A stretch of 64,000 nt of DNA from Sphingobacteriales bacterium (GCA_027483645.1 JAIXUD010000011.1:62001-126000); one strand, 5' to 3'; shown: positions 42,487-51,583, numbered from the stretch's first letter. Translations and numbers: made by a program. Notes: a model not told the origin generated them from the sequence alone.

Positions 42487-42504
42487 TATACCCTACAGGG
42501 TATA
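42487..42504. promoter_or_regulatory. HipB-type operator 2
   Basis: TATACCCTACAGGGTATA, the second copy. The 42-bp spacing (about four helical turns) puts both on the same DNA face. TAGGTTTA, a possible -7 box, follows at 42511-42518. Confidence 0.85.
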
Positions 42505-42545
42505 GTTGCGTAGGTTTATTAACTTTAACTAACAATTTGAAGGAA

Positions 42546-42752
42546 ATGAGTGAGCTAATCGGGTTTGTTAAAGGCAAAAGAGCGGCTACCAATTTAACTC
42601 AAGCGCAGCTAGCAGATAGGGCCGGGGTTGGCCTAAGGTTTGTTAGAGACTTAGAGCAGGGAAAAGCTACGTTGCGTTTGGATAAGGTAAATCAGGTATT
42701 GCAGTTGTTTGGACATCAACTCGGGCCCATTCCAATTGACAGAGAGGAATAG
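42546..42752 (+). CDS. HipB-like (Xre) antitoxin regulator
   Basis: A 68-residue helix-turn-helix protein of the Y4mF/HipB type. The HTH reads TNLTQAQLADRAGVGLRFVR then DLEQGKATLRLDKVNQVLQLFGHQLG, typical of antitoxins that repress their own operon and neutralise a HipA kinase. ATG at 42546 with AAGGAA just before it. Two palindromic operators lie 42-84 bp upstream. The expected hipA toxin gene does not follow; only its last 40 codons remain, shifted by +1 relative to this gene's frame (42740-42862). The antitoxin is therefore an orphan that may now act only as a repressor. Confidence 0.88.
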   Translation: MSELIGFVKGKRAATNLTQAQLADRAGVGLRFVRDLEQGKATLRLDKVNQVLQLFGHQLGPIPIDREE

Positions 42753-42862
42753 AAGAAAGCCAATGGCAACCCTTTATTGAAAAAAGCTACCTAACAATCG
42801 AAATGAAAGAGCGATATTGGGAGTTGGTTCAAAATAAGGCCAAGCAAATAGGAGTTATATAG
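42740..42862 (+). pseudogene. C-terminal remnant of a hipA toxin gene
   Basis: In the +1 frame relative to hipB, 40 codons from an upstream TGA to TAG at 42860-42862 translate as SQWQPFIEKSYLTIEMKERY followed by WELVQNKAKQIGVI. This matches the HipA C-terminal pattern (W..LI..SFLS.EMK..Y..LL..R). The whole kinase body and any HipN domain are missing. A deletion fusing the hipB end to the hipA end is the simplest explanation. No start codon is needed or seen. Confidence 0.72.
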
Positions 42863-42864
42863 GT

Positions 42865-43515
42865 ATGAGGAGATATTTTCCAATATTTGCAGCGCTACTA
42901 ACTCTCTCTGCCTGCACCAAACCCTTGCAAGAGTTCCCAGTGGAGTACCGTATTAATGTACAGAACACATGGGGGGTGGATTCTCATCCTAGCGATTACC
43001 CATCAGACCCTCGGCTAGATCCGTTTTTGGCGGTTTCGCACCGGGCTACTACCAATCTGTTCGACTTGAGTTTTCCGGCCACAGAAGGCATCAAAACCAT
43101 GGCGGAAACAGGCGTAATGGTGCGACTGGAAGAAGAAGTGGACATACAGCGTGGCGGCGACTTGGCGCTTGACCGGGCCTTGGGCGACAGGCTGGTGTTT
43201 TTTGAGACAGGCTCGGTGTTCCTAGGCTTTAACGAAACGCATACCTACCTTACGTTGTTTGCCCATATTTCCCCCAGCCCCGATTGGTTTGTAAGTGCCT
43301 ACAAAATCAATCTAAAACCCAACGGCACCTGGGTGGATACGCTGGTAATATACCCACAAGCATATGATGCCGGAACGGATTTAAGGCAAACCTTTAGGGG
43401 TACATCTATCCCAGCCAACCCGCCGCTAACTGTTTCGCTTATTAATAGCCCACCGCTGGCATTCAACGGTGTGGTTGCCCCATTGGCTAAAATTACGGTT
43501 GAGCGCATCAAGTAA
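42865..43515 (+). CDS. Hypothetical lipoprotein
   Basis: A 216-residue lipoprotein: signal with lipobox YFPIFAALLTLSAC (Cys near residue 17), then a mature part that is beta-rich, acidic near the middle (RLEEEVDIQRGGDLALDRALGDR) and has paired strands at the end (NPPLTVSLINSPPLAFNGVV). No family recognised. It starts 2 bp after the hipA remnant stop and may use the same transcript as hipB. The codon use is like that of core genes, and no transfer signs are seen. Confidence 0.78.
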   Translation: MRRYFPIFAALLTLSACTKPLQEFPVEYRINVQNTWGVDSHPSDYPSDPRLDPFLAVSHRATTNLFDLSFPATEGIKTMAETGVMVRLEEEVDIQRGGDLALDRALGDRLVFFETGSVFLGFNETHTYLTLFAHISPSPDWFVSAYKINLKPNGTWVDTLVIYPQAYDAGTDLRQTFRGTSIPANPPLTVSLINSPPLAFNGVVAPLAKITVERIK

Positions 43516-43529
43516 TCGGTTTCTTCACA

Positions 43530-43557
43530 TTGGGTTAATACAATAACCGTAATTTTG
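43530..43557 (+). promoter_or_regulatory. Promoter of the large T9SS protein gene
   Basis: TTG at 43530-43532, 17 bp, then TAATTTTG at 43550-43557. Predicted transcription start is near 43562, at the first base of the structured leader. Confidence 0.6.
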
Positions 43558-43562
43558 CACTG

Positions 43563-43621
43563 CGAGTATTTCCGCTGGTCGAAAAGACCGGCGTGTATTC
43601 ACAAAACACGGAATATACTCG
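43563..43621 (+). promoter_or_regulatory. 59-nt structured 5' leader (three-way-junction hairpin)
   Basis: Outer stem CGAGTATTTCCG / CGGAATATACTCG (one bulge). Inner stem CGCTGGTC-GAAAA-GACCGGCG (one T-G pair) and a short GTGT / ACAC stem compete for a base. It would begin within 1-2 nt of the predicted transcript start and end 48 nt before the ATG. No known riboswitch family recognised. Confidence 0.6.
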
Positions 43622-43669
43622 TACCTTGTTTTTATCTGTATTTACATCTAATTACCCAATCGCATAACC

Positions 43670-46600
43670 ATGAAAAGAAAATTACTTATCAGCCTATTAT
43701 TTATTACCGCGCTATTAACCATGGACTCGGCCTATACTAGCAGCAGCGTGCCACCTTCGGGCTATACCGGTGCGCCTGGCGAAAGCACCTGTGCGGCATC
43801 GGGCTGTCATGATACCAATGCGACCATCAACAATTCTAGCTTTTTGGCATTGACCTCCGTACCTAGTGGCCTATTTACCTCAGGCTATACCCCTGGCCAA
43901 GCGTACAACATTACCTTAAACCACAATGCCACTTCGGCAAGGTATGGTTTCGGCCTTACCGTGCTTGACCAGTTAAACAACTTACTTGCTGGAAGCATCA
44001 CCATTACGGCACCCACCACCACCGAGTTACTGTTAAATGGTGGCCGTGAGTATTTGGGTCATGAAAATGCCAACACCACTAATGCTTGGAGTTTCCAGTG
44101 GACTGCACCCGCAGCAGGAACTGATACCGTTGTATTTTATGTAGCTGGAAATGCCGCCAATGGCAACAACTCAGATTCGGGCGATTTTATTCACTTAAAT
44201 CAATTCAAACTTGCCGAAGCCCTCGCTGTATCAGGTTGCAACGAGATATTTATTTCGGAGTATGTAGAAGGCAGTGGTTTTAATAAAGCCATTGAGCTTT
44301 ACAACCCCACCAGCGCACCTATTAACCTTAACAACTATCGCATAGCGCAATACAACAACGGTAGCGCCAACCCTGGGCCATTCTCTAATCTTTCGGGTAT
44401 TATACCCGCTTATGGAACTAGGGTGTTGGTGTTGGATAAGCGCACTGGCAGCCCAGTTACAGCGGCAGCCTTGCAGGCTAAAGCAGACACTTTTATGAAC
44501 CCAACCAATACAGCTGAAGCCCTGTACTTTAATGGCGATGATGCTGTAGTGATACAACGCCTGAACGGAACGGTAGTGGATATTTTTGGCAAGCCAGGAC
44601 AAGACCCCGGCACCGCTTGGGGAAGTGGTGCTAATAGTACCGTAAACCATACTTTAGTACGCAAGCCTACCGTTACGCAGGGTGTTACTACCATCCCAAC
44701 AACCTTCGACCCTACCGTGGAGTGGGTGGCGTATGCGGAAGATTTCTTTGATTCATTAGGTTCGCACCAAAGCGTTTGCAGTCCAACCTTCTGTAATGCA
44801 TTGGTACTTACCGCTACCCCTATTGATGTTACCTGCTTTAATGCGGCCAACGGTTCAGTAGCCTTATCTACTGCAGGTGGTACTGGTAGCTACGCCTATA
44901 ACACAACGGCCACTACCGCTTTGGCACCTGGAAACTATACTTACATTGTTACTGATAACGGCAGCAACTGTACCGATACGGTTACTGTGGCCATAACACA
45001 ACCAGCATCTGGCTTGAGCGTAAACGTTACCGACCGCGACTTGAGCTGCGGCGTAACCAACGATGCCCAAGCTTATGCCGATGCAACAGGTGGTACCCCA
45101 CCATATACCTATAGCTGGAGTGGCGGCACCACCGTACCTACAGGCGACTCGATTATCAACCTTACGGCTGGTACTTATAGTGTAACAGTAACTGATGATA
45201 ACAACTGCACAACTACAGGAAGTGTACAAGTTACTGCCCCACAAACAGCGCAGCAACCTAGCGCTATTGTAGGCGATGCAAGTGTATGCCAAAGCGCAGT
45301 GGCTGAGCAGTACTCTGTAACCTCAGTAAATGGCGAAACGTATACTTGGGCCATCTCAGGTGGTGGTAATTTGTTGCCAAACGGCGCCTCGGCCGGCATT
45401 ACTTGGACTGCAGTAGGCACCTACACCATCTCAGTCACCGCAAGTACTGCCGCGTGTGGCAATGCAACCGTGCAGACCCTACAAGTTACCGTAGCAGCCG
45501 TACCCACCACACCGGTGATTACTGGTACTGATACCCTATGTGCCTTCGGTACCCAAACATACAGCGCCACCTCAACTGGAGCGGCTACATACAATTGGTC
45601 GGTATCTTCAGGGGGCGTTATCACCCCCAGCGGTGCTTCGGCTAATATAGCTTGGGCCAGCGCTGGAACACATACCATCTCTGTAACCGCCACCAACAAT
45701 TGTGGCAACAGTGCCGTAGCTACTTATGTGGTGCGGATTGGCAACCCATCAGTAAGCCTTGGCCCCGATACTACCGATTGTGGCCAAGTACAATATACTT
45801 TATCGGGTTTCAATAGCTATTTGTGGAGCACCGGTGCCACCACCAGTCAGGTAACCATTACCCAAACGGGCACGGTTGGCGTAACCGTTACTAATAACCT
45901 AGGCTGCCAAGCTAGCGATGCGGTAAATGTTACCATCACCCCAGGTGCTACCTTAACCCTTCCAGCCACCGCCAGCGATTGCGACACGGCCACAGTAACC
46001 GCGCCGGGCGGCTTTACCACATACAACTGGAGCAATGGCCAAAATACTACCTTGGGTATCTTTACTCAAGATGGCACTTATACCCTTAGTGTTACCGATG
46101 CTAATGGCTGCAATGTGAGCGATGATGTGGTTGTTACCATCTTCCCTGAGCCGGCTACGGGCATACCAGGCAATGCTAGTGGTTGCGATACTGTAGTAGT
46201 AACTGCCACAGCAGGCTATACCAACTATGTATGGAGTGATGGGCAAACTTCACAAATTGGCACCTTTACCAATCCGGGAAGTTATGGCCTTACCGTTACC
46301 GATGCCAATGGTTGCCAAGGTGTAGGAACTACTACCGTAGGCTTTAATGCCAACCCCGTGGCGAACTTTACCTTTAACGCCGTTGAATTGGATGTGGACT
46401 TTGATGCCAGCGGCAGTGCAGCCGGCAGCTACGCATGGGATTTCGGCAATGGTACCTCATCAACTGACCAGAACCCTAGCGTAACCTATGCCGCGGAAGG
46501 TACTTACACAGTAACACTGGTGGTGACTAATTCTTGCGGAAACGACACATTGGAGCAGCCCGTAACGGTAACCACCATCGGCATTGCCGATTTGATGGGC

Positions 46601-46843
46601 GTGAACGGCTTGGAAGTTTATCCGAACCCAGCCAAAGGCAATTTACAAGTAAGCTGGACCGCCACACCGGGCACCGTTACCATCGAAATTTGGAACACTA
46701 TTGGCACCCGTGTTAGCACGGTTCAGGTAGATGGAAACAATGTCACTGAAACCTTTAACGTAGCCAACTTGGTCAGCGGCATGTACCTGCTCCGCATCCA
46801 AATCGGTAGCGAGAGCAAACTGGTGAAGTTTGTGAGGGAGTAG
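43670..46843 (+). CDS. Large secreted multidomain T9SS protein
   Basis: A 1057-residue exported protein. Signal peptide at residues 1-24, then a choice-of-anchor/Reelin-like part with GAPGESTCAASGCHD (residues 38-170). A lamin-tail domain follows (CNEIFISEYVEGSGFNKAIE, residues 183-310). Two SprB-like repeats start near 388 (LTATPIDVTCFNAANGSVAL, LSVNVTDRDLSCG). PKD/Ig-like units come after (TYTWAISGGGNLLPNGAS; SLGPDTTDCGQVQYTLSGF), then a PKD domain (ANFTFNAVELDVDFDASGS), and a T9SS sorting domain near 975-1057 (LEVYPNPAKGNLQVSW ... LVKFVRE). It is probably exported to the cell surface, perhaps for adhesion or binding polysaccharide. It has its own promoter, structured leader and terminator. 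Confidence 0.9.
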   Translation: MKRKLLISLLFITALLTMDSAYTSSSVPPSGYTGAPGESTCAASGCHDTNATINNSSFLALTSVPSGLFTSGYTPGQAYNITLNHNATSARYGFGLTVLDQLNNLLAGSITITAPTTTELLLNGGREYLGHENANTTNAWSFQWTAPAAGTDTVVFYVAGNAANGNNSDSGDFIHLNQFKLAEALAVSGCNEIFISEYVEGSGFNKAIELYNPTSAPINLNNYRIAQYNNGSANPGPFSNLSGIIPAYGTRVLVLDKRTGSPVTAAALQAKADTFMNPTNTAEALYFNGDDAVVIQRLNGTVVDIFGKPGQDPGTAWGSGANSTVNHTLVRKPTVTQGVTTIPTTFDPTVEWVAYAEDFFDSLGSHQSVCSPTFCNALVLTATPIDVTCFNAANGSVALSTAGGTGSYAYNTTATTALAPGNYTYIVTDNGSNCTDTVTVAITQPASGLSVNVTDRDLSCGVTNDAQAYADATGGTPPYTYSWSGGTTVPTGDSIINLTAGTYSVTVTDDNNCTTTGSVQVTAPQTAQQPSAIVGDASVCQSAVAEQYSVTSVNGETYTWAISGGGNLLPNGASAGITWTAVGTYTISVTASTAACGNATVQTLQVTVAAVPTTPVITGTDTLCAFGTQTYSATSTGAATYNWSVSSGGVITPSGASANIAWASAGTHTISVTATNNCGNSAVATYVVRIGNPSVSLGPDTTDCGQVQYTLSGFNSYLWSTGATTSQVTITQTGTVGVTVTNNLGCQASDAVNVTITPGATLTLPATASDCDTATVTAPGGFTTYNWSNGQNTTLGIFTQDGTYTLSVTDANGCNVSDDVVVTIFPEPATGIPGNASGCDTVVVTATAGYTNYVWSDGQTSQIGTFTNPGSYGLTVTDANGCQGVGTTTVGFNANPVANFTFNAVELDVDFDASGSAAGSYAWDFGNGTSSTDQNPSVTYAAEGTYTVTLVVTNSCGNDTLEQPVTVTTIGIADLMGVNGLEVYPNPAKGNLQVSWTATPGTVTIEIWNTIGTRVSTVQVDGNNVTETFNVANLVSGMYLLRIQIGSESKLVKFVRE

Positions 46844-46874
46844 GCGGTTTACATTGTTTTAGAAGATATTAGGA

Positions 46875-46910
46875 ACGGCCCGTGCAGTGAGTGTGCGGGC
46901 CGTTTTTTTT
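46875..46910 (+). terminator. Rho-independent terminator after the T9SS protein
   Basis: Stem ACGGCCCG / CGGGCCGT (8 bp), 13-nt loop, then eight T residues. Confidence 0.85.
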
Positions 46911-46972
46911 GTTGGTTTAGTGTATAAGAAGTCGTCGTTACAAACAAAATGCCTTCATTACATACAATACGT

Positions 46973-47193
46973 CGTCATTGCGAAAGCCTACATAATATAA
47001 CGTTACGAGGTACTTCCTAATGGCTTGAAGCAATCCCCTGCACAATGGGTGATGTGCATATAACCACTACCGGAAACTCAATATATGTATTTGAGTAGTG
47101 GTTGATAAGATTCACTTTTAATCGCGGGGGATTGCTTCAAGCCATTGTAACTCATCTCTTAATTGCAGAATCAGGTAGGCTTTCGCAATGACG
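46973..47193. repeat. MITE-like inverted repeat element, copy 1 (CGTCATTGCG family)
   Basis: Outer arms CGTCATTGCGAAAGCCTAC and GTAGGCTTTCGCAATGACG are perfect 19-bp inverted repeats. Inner arms AATGGCTTGAAGCAATCCCC (47019-47038) and its inverse at 47127-47146 are perfect 20-bp. The 221-bp element has no coding frame. Relatives are at 51266-51470 and 53928-54101. Confidence 0.85.
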
Positions 47194-47288
47194 GCCGTTC
47201 GGTTTATTCGTAATAACACAAATAGAAAGAGACTGCTTTTGGCTCGAAAAATAAGTAAGGCCAATAGACTAACTTTTTTGAAAAAGTT

Positions 47289-47486
47289 TCATTGTAAGGG
47301 GGGGCACCGTGGCGCTACCTTTGGCTCTACGTATTTCGGGAAATGGCTCTCGCCTTCTGGCACCGCATTTTTGCTTGAATAGTAAGCATTTAATCCAATC
47401 AACAAGATAAGTATGGCAACAGTCATTACTAGCGCCATCCATCGGGTAGCGTACCAGCCTCTTGCTCTATCTTCAAAGCGACTCAT
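47289..47486 (-). CDS. Small membrane protein after rmuC
   Basis: A 65-residue protein with one transmembrane helix at about residues 18-36 (MALVMTVAILILLIGLNAYY), a basic N-terminus (RFEDRARGWYATRW) and a hydrophilic Pro-rich C-terminus. It starts 23 bp after the rmuC stop on the same strand and could be co-transcribed. No family recognised. The frame is long enough to be real only by context, so confidence is moderate. Confidence 0.45.
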   Translation of the reverse strand: MSRFEDRARGWYATRWMALVMTVAILILLIGLNAYYSSKNAVPEGESHFPKYVEPKVAPRCPPLQ

Positions 47487-47509
47487 TAGTTGAATTCAAG
47501 ACTATAACA

Positions 47510-48922
47510 TCATAGTGTCACCTCTTCACCCAACACCGGCAATTCCTTCTCAACGCCAGCCCTATCCAGCAATCCTTGCGGGATGGCTTTGGTGGTTTTG
47601 GCACCCATTTCACGCAGGCGTTCCACTCGGCCAATTAGGTTGCCTTTGCCGGTGCTTAGCTTGCCCATGGCATCCACGTATTCTGCTTTGCTCTCGTCAA
47701 TGCGCTTGCCCACTTTTACCAAGCTCTCCGCTAGGCCTACAAACTTATCATACAGAGCACCGCTTTGCTGTGCTATTTCTATGGCATTTTTGTTTTGGTT
47801 ATCCTGTCTCCAAATGTTGGCGATGGTTTTTAGGGTGGCTAACAGGGTAGAAGGCGTAACCAGCACAATGTTCCTATCCAGGGCGTAGGTGTACAGGTCG
47901 CCATCTTGCTGTATGGCAATACTAAACGCCGGCTCAATAGGGATAAACAGCAACACAAAATCGAGCCCGCTCAGCTCATAGATGTTTTGGTATTGCTTTT
48001 CACTCAAGCCCTTAATGTGGCTGCGCAGCGAGTTGATGTGCGATTTTAGGAATAGTATCCGTTCGTCGTCTGTTTCCGCAGCGCAGCAGCGCTCATAATC
48101 CACTAGCGACACTTTGCTATCCACCACCACGTTGCGGCCCTCAGGCAGTTTTACAATCACATCGGGCTGGTAGCGCTTGCCGTCTTCGGTAGTGTAGCTA
48201 TTTTGTATAAAGTACTCGCGGTCTTTCATTAAGCCAGAGCGCTCCAGCACCTTTTCCAATATCATTTCGCCCCAGTTGCCTTGGGTTTTGTTATCGCCTT
48301 TTAGGGCCTTGGTAAGGTTTTCGGCTTCTTTGGTCATGGTTTTGTTCAAGTCATGCAACATTTTCAGCTCGCTGCGCAGTTCGGCGCTGGTTACTATGCT
48401 TTGTTTGTGCGTATCGTCCACCTTCCGCTCAAATTCCTTAATCTTCTCCTGCAGCGGGTTCAATATCTCGCCAATGTTGGTTTTATTCTGCTCAGTAAAG
48501 CGGCGGCTCTTGTCCTCCAGTATTTCGTTGGCTATGTTCTTAAACTCGGTGGTAAACTTTTGCTGTAGCTGTTCCACTTCTTGCTTTTGCTCATCGAGGC
48601 GTTGGCGCAGGTTGGTTAGGTCGGTTTCGCGGCCCATTAGCTGGGTACTCAGTTCCAGCACCTGCTGGCGGCTGGTGGAAAGCTCTTTTTTATACAGCTC
48701 TTGCTGGGTGGCCGTATCTTGTTTGTACTGGCTATATTGTATATCCAATTGGCTGGCGCGCTCTTGGCTGCGGCTCAGGTCATTTTGTAAGGATTGGTTT
48801 TGCTGGCGGAGGGCATCCAGTTCGGTAGTGTCCGTAACCCCCTCTTCCTTCTTCGATTTGAGGTAGAAAAATATCACCACGGCGCCGAGTACCAACCCTA
48901 TTGCGAGATATAAAAAGTCCAT
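47510..48922 (-). CDS. rmuC: DNA recombination protein RmuC
   Basis: A 470-residue protein of the RmuC family, linked to limiting sequence inversions and to restriction-like cleavage. N-terminal membrane helix FLYLAIGLVLGAVVIFFYL, then a long coiled coil (residues 30-150), then the RmuC catalytic domain with LKGDNKTQGNWGEMILEKVLERSGL near residue 210, KRYQPDVIVKLPEGRNVVVDSKVSLVDYERC near 250 and LIGRVERLREMGAKTTKAIP near 445. The domain belongs to the PD-(D/E)XK-like nuclease group. Length is typical. The small membrane gene follows on the same strand. Confidence 0.93.
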   Translation of the reverse strand: MDFLYLAIGLVLGAVVIFFYLKSKKEEGVTDTTELDALRQQNQSLQNDLSRSQERASQLDIQYSQYKQDTATQQELYKKELSTSRQQVLELSTQLMGRETDLTNLRQRLDEQKQEVEQLQQKFTTEFKNIANEILEDKSRRFTEQNKTNIGEILNPLQEKIKEFERKVDDTHKQSIVTSAELRSELKMLHDLNKTMTKEAENLTKALKGDNKTQGNWGEMILEKVLERSGLMKDREYFIQNSYTTEDGKRYQPDVIVKLPEGRNVVVDSKVSLVDYERCCAAETDDERILFLKSHINSLRSHIKGLSEKQYQNIYELSGLDFVLLFIPIEPAFSIAIQQDGDLYTYALDRNIVLVTPSTLLATLKTIANIWRQDNQNKNAIEIAQQSGALYDKFVGLAESLVKVGKRIDESKAEYVDAMGKLSTGKGNLIGRVERLREMGAKTTKAIPQGLLDRAGVEKELPVLGEEVTL

Positions 48923-49247
48923 TTGCTGAAATTGTTAGTTAAAAGTACGATTCTTTTAGTGAAATGTACAAGGAGGCTGGAAAATTGAAACTGACCAACG
49001 CCATTTATTTGGCTGAGAATAAATTTCAACCAGCGACAAATGAGTCTTTAAAAAGAAATTTTTATGCCTTGATGATACTCCCACTTCAAGCCTTAGCAAC
49101 ACTCTTAAGGTTATTGCCAAATTAATATTTCCTCCAAAACACCTACATTCCCTAATATTTTCTCAAATTTGCCCGTGATAAGGCCATCCTGTTACCAACC
49201 TATCTGATAGCAGCCTCTAGGGATCTTATCAAAAACTTACTAGTGAA
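48923..49247. other. Gene-free leader region of kup
   Basis: No gene. Contains the stem GATAAG...ATCC / GGAT...CTTATC at 49177-49230 and a weak CAAATTTG near 49164. The rest shows nothing. Confidence 0.4.
49177..49230 (+). promoter_or_regulatory. Hairpin in the kup leader
   Basis: GATAAG pairs with CTTATC and ATCC with GGAT, with a 3-nt bulge and a small inner CTATC/GATAG stem. It ends 17 bp before the ATG. No known riboswitch family recognised. Confidence 0.4.
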
Positions 49248-51215
49248 ATGGACCATAACAGTAGCGCCCACAGGCTTTCGGCCGCAGGATTACTGATTAC
49301 CCTGGGTATCATCTATGGCGACATAGGAACCTCGCCTTTATACGTAATGAAGGCTATTATCGGCCACGGGCCTGATAACCTGCCAAACCCTATAAATGCA
49401 CTGGTAGTGCTGGGCGGGCTCTCGGCCATCTTTTGGACGATAACGATGCAAACCACCATTAAATACGTTTACCTTACCTTGCAGGCTGATAACAAAGGCG
49501 AAGGTGGTATATTCTCGCTGTATACCTTGGTAAGAAGAACCAAAAAGAAATGGCTGATGATACCTGCAATTATTGGCGGTAGCACTTTGTTGGCCGATGG
49601 TATTATTACACCCCCTATTTCCGTCTCCTCGGCTATTGAGGGTTTAAAGAGTTTAGATTGGCTAGGTGAGTTCAATACTGTGCCTTATGTAATAGCGATT
49701 TTGGTGGGCCTGTTTGTAATCCAGCAATTTGGAACCAGCAAGATAGGTAAACTATTTGGCCCGGTAATGCTCGTATGGTTTGTAATGTTGGCCGTGTTGG
49801 GTAGCATACAACTAGTAGGAAATATAAGTGTTTTAAAAGCCTTGAACCCCTACTATGCCTATCAACTGTTGGTAGAGTATCCTGGTGGTTTTTGGTTATT
49901 GGGGGCTGTGTTTTTGTGTACTACGGGTGCAGAGGCACTATATTCCGATTTGGGCCACTGCGGCAAGCAAAACATTCGGGTATCATGGGGTTTTGTTAAA
50001 ACAGCTTTGTTGCTTAATTACTTTGGCCAAGGAGCTTGGTTGCTTCAGTTTGATGGACAGGTACTTGAGAAAGGCACAAACCCTTTTTATGCCATCATGC
50101 CTGAATGGTTTTTGCTACCAGGTATTATAATAGCCACCCTTGCGGCTATTATAGCCAGCCAAGCTTTAATTACGGGCTCATTTACACTAATAAACGAGGC
50201 CATACGCCTCAACTTTTGGCCTAAGGTACGTATCGACTACCCCAGTTTGGCAAAAGGACAGATATACATTCCATTCGTTAATTGGATGTTGATGGTAGGC
50301 TGTATAGCCGTAGTGCTTTACTTTGAGGAGTCGAGCGCTATGGAGGCAGCATATGGCTTAGCTATTGTACTTACTATGCTTATGACCAGTATATTGGTGG
50401 TGTACTATATGTACTTAAAGCATTTCCACAAATTCCTCATTTTTGGCTTTATATTGGTGCATGGTGCTATTGAGATTGCATTTTTGGTGGCCAATTTGGA
50501 TAAGTTTGCCCATGGCGGTTTCATTACACTTATCATCGGGCTATTCTTGCTCACCATTATGTGGGTATGGTACAATGCCCGCCGCATTCGTAACCGTTAC
50601 GTGGAGTTTACCAAGCTTGACGAGTATTTGCCATTGCTAGAGCAGTTGAGCACAGACCAATCCATACCTAAATATGCTACACACTTGGTATACCTAACCA
50701 GTGCCGACAAAAAGGATGAGATTGAGACCAAAATCATCTATTCCATCATGCAAAAGCAGCCCAAACGGGCCGATATCTATTGGTTTGTGCACGTGGATGT
50801 GGTGGATGAGCCTTACACCATGTCATACAAGATAGACCATATTGCAAATAACGATGTGATACGGGTGGACTTCAAGCTTGGTTTCCGAGTGGCTCCACGC
50901 ATCAACCTATTCTTCCGCAAGGTGGTAGAAGATTTGGTGAAGGAGAAAGAAGTGGACATCAGCAGCCGATATGAATCGCTCAACAAGCGCAATGTTATTG
51001 GTGATTTCCGCTTTGTGGTAATTGAAAAAATCCTTTCCAACGATAATGAGTTGCCTATTTATGAGCAAATAGTGTTGGATATTTATAACCTGCTACGTAA
51101 AATCAGTTTACCTGAGCACAAAGCCTTCGGCCTCGATACCAGCTCCGTAGAAACCGAGAAGGTACCTTTGGTTATTGCCCCGGCAAAGGATATTAAGCTG
51201 AAGCGCATACATTAA
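49248..51215 (+). CDS. kup: KUP-family potassium uptake transporter
   Basis: A 655-residue membrane protein with about 12 transmembrane helices in the first 430 residues and a cytoplasmic C-terminal domain. The K+ transporter signature IIYGDIGTSPLYV is near residue 21, followed by LSAIFWTITMQTTIKYV, ADNKGEGGIFSLYTLVRR and GAEALYSDLGHCGKQNIRVSW. It imports K+ with protons. Length matches the family. No K+ regulator is nearby. A 53-nt hairpin is seen in its leader. Confidence 0.95.
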   Translation: MDHNSSAHRLSAAGLLITLGIIYGDIGTSPLYVMKAIIGHGPDNLPNPINALVVLGGLSAIFWTITMQTTIKYVYLTLQADNKGEGGIFSLYTLVRRTKKKWLMIPAIIGGSTLLADGIITPPISVSSAIEGLKSLDWLGEFNTVPYVIAILVGLFVIQQFGTSKIGKLFGPVMLVWFVMLAVLGSIQLVGNISVLKALNPYYAYQLLVEYPGGFWLLGAVFLCTTGAEALYSDLGHCGKQNIRVSWGFVKTALLLNYFGQGAWLLQFDGQVLEKGTNPFYAIMPEWFLLPGIIIATLAAIIASQALITGSFTLINEAIRLNFWPKVRIDYPSLAKGQIYIPFVNWMLMVGCIAVVLYFEESSAMEAAYGLAIVLTMLMTSILVVYYMYLKHFHKFLIFGFILVHGAIEIAFLVANLDKFAHGGFITLIIGLFLLTIMWVWYNARRIRNRYVEFTKLDEYLPLLEQLSTDQSIPKYATHLVYLTSADKKDEIETKIIYSIMQKQPKRADIYWFVHVDVVDEPYTMSYKIDHIANNDVIRVDFKLGFRVAPRINLFFRKVVEDLVKEKEVDISSRYESLNKRNVIGDFRFVVIEKILSNDNELPIYEQIVLDIYNLLRKISLPEHKAFGLDTSSVETEKVPLVIAPAKDIKLKRIH

Positions 51216-51265
51216 ATAAGGTATCGTCATTGCGCAGTATTTATAACGAAGGCCTTCTAAACGAA

Positions 51266-51470
51266 CGTCATTGCGAGGAACGACTTTGCGCCCTTCGCGC
51301 AATGAAGTGACGCGGCAATCCCCAGCGGATGGAAGTAAATTCACAATAACTGACACCTTAATCGTATTATGTTTTATTTCCTTGGTTATCGACCATCATT
51401 CTTCGTAGCATGGGATTGCCGCGTCACTCCAATCTCGCGAAAAGCTCGAAAGTCGTTCCTCGCAATGACG
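51266..51470. repeat. MITE-like inverted repeat element, copy 2 (CGTCATTGCG family)
   Basis: Left arm CGTCATTGCGAGGAACGACT (51266-) runs to GGCAATCCC (51323). Right arm begins GGGATTGCCGCGTCACTCC (51412) and ends CCTCGCAATGACG (51470). Arms of about 58 bp are imperfect inverse copies; a further CGTCATTGCG is at 51226. No coding frame. The gap 51216-51624 otherwise holds only the TetR promoter. Confidence 0.85.
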
Positions 51471-51551
51471 TGTATTTATAGGCTGTCTTAACCCACTCAA
51501 AATACAAACCCCCCCTCCTAACCAACCTCCCCCCATTTTTTTGCAACAAAA

Positions 51552-51583
51552 TTTGCTTCCTGTACGTTATAACAATATCTTTG
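51552..51583 (+). promoter_or_regulatory. Promoter of the TetR gene
   Basis: -33 TTTG at 51552-51555 and -7 TATCTTTG at 51576-51583 with 20 bp between. This is the best match to the Bacteroidota promoter consensus in the window. Operator follows at once. Confidence 0.75.

Noticed and set aside
42392-42592. N-terminal extension of the NlpC/P60 frame
   Set aside because: It reads through the HipB operator palindromes and lies before a clear signal peptide; the promoter box is at 42398.
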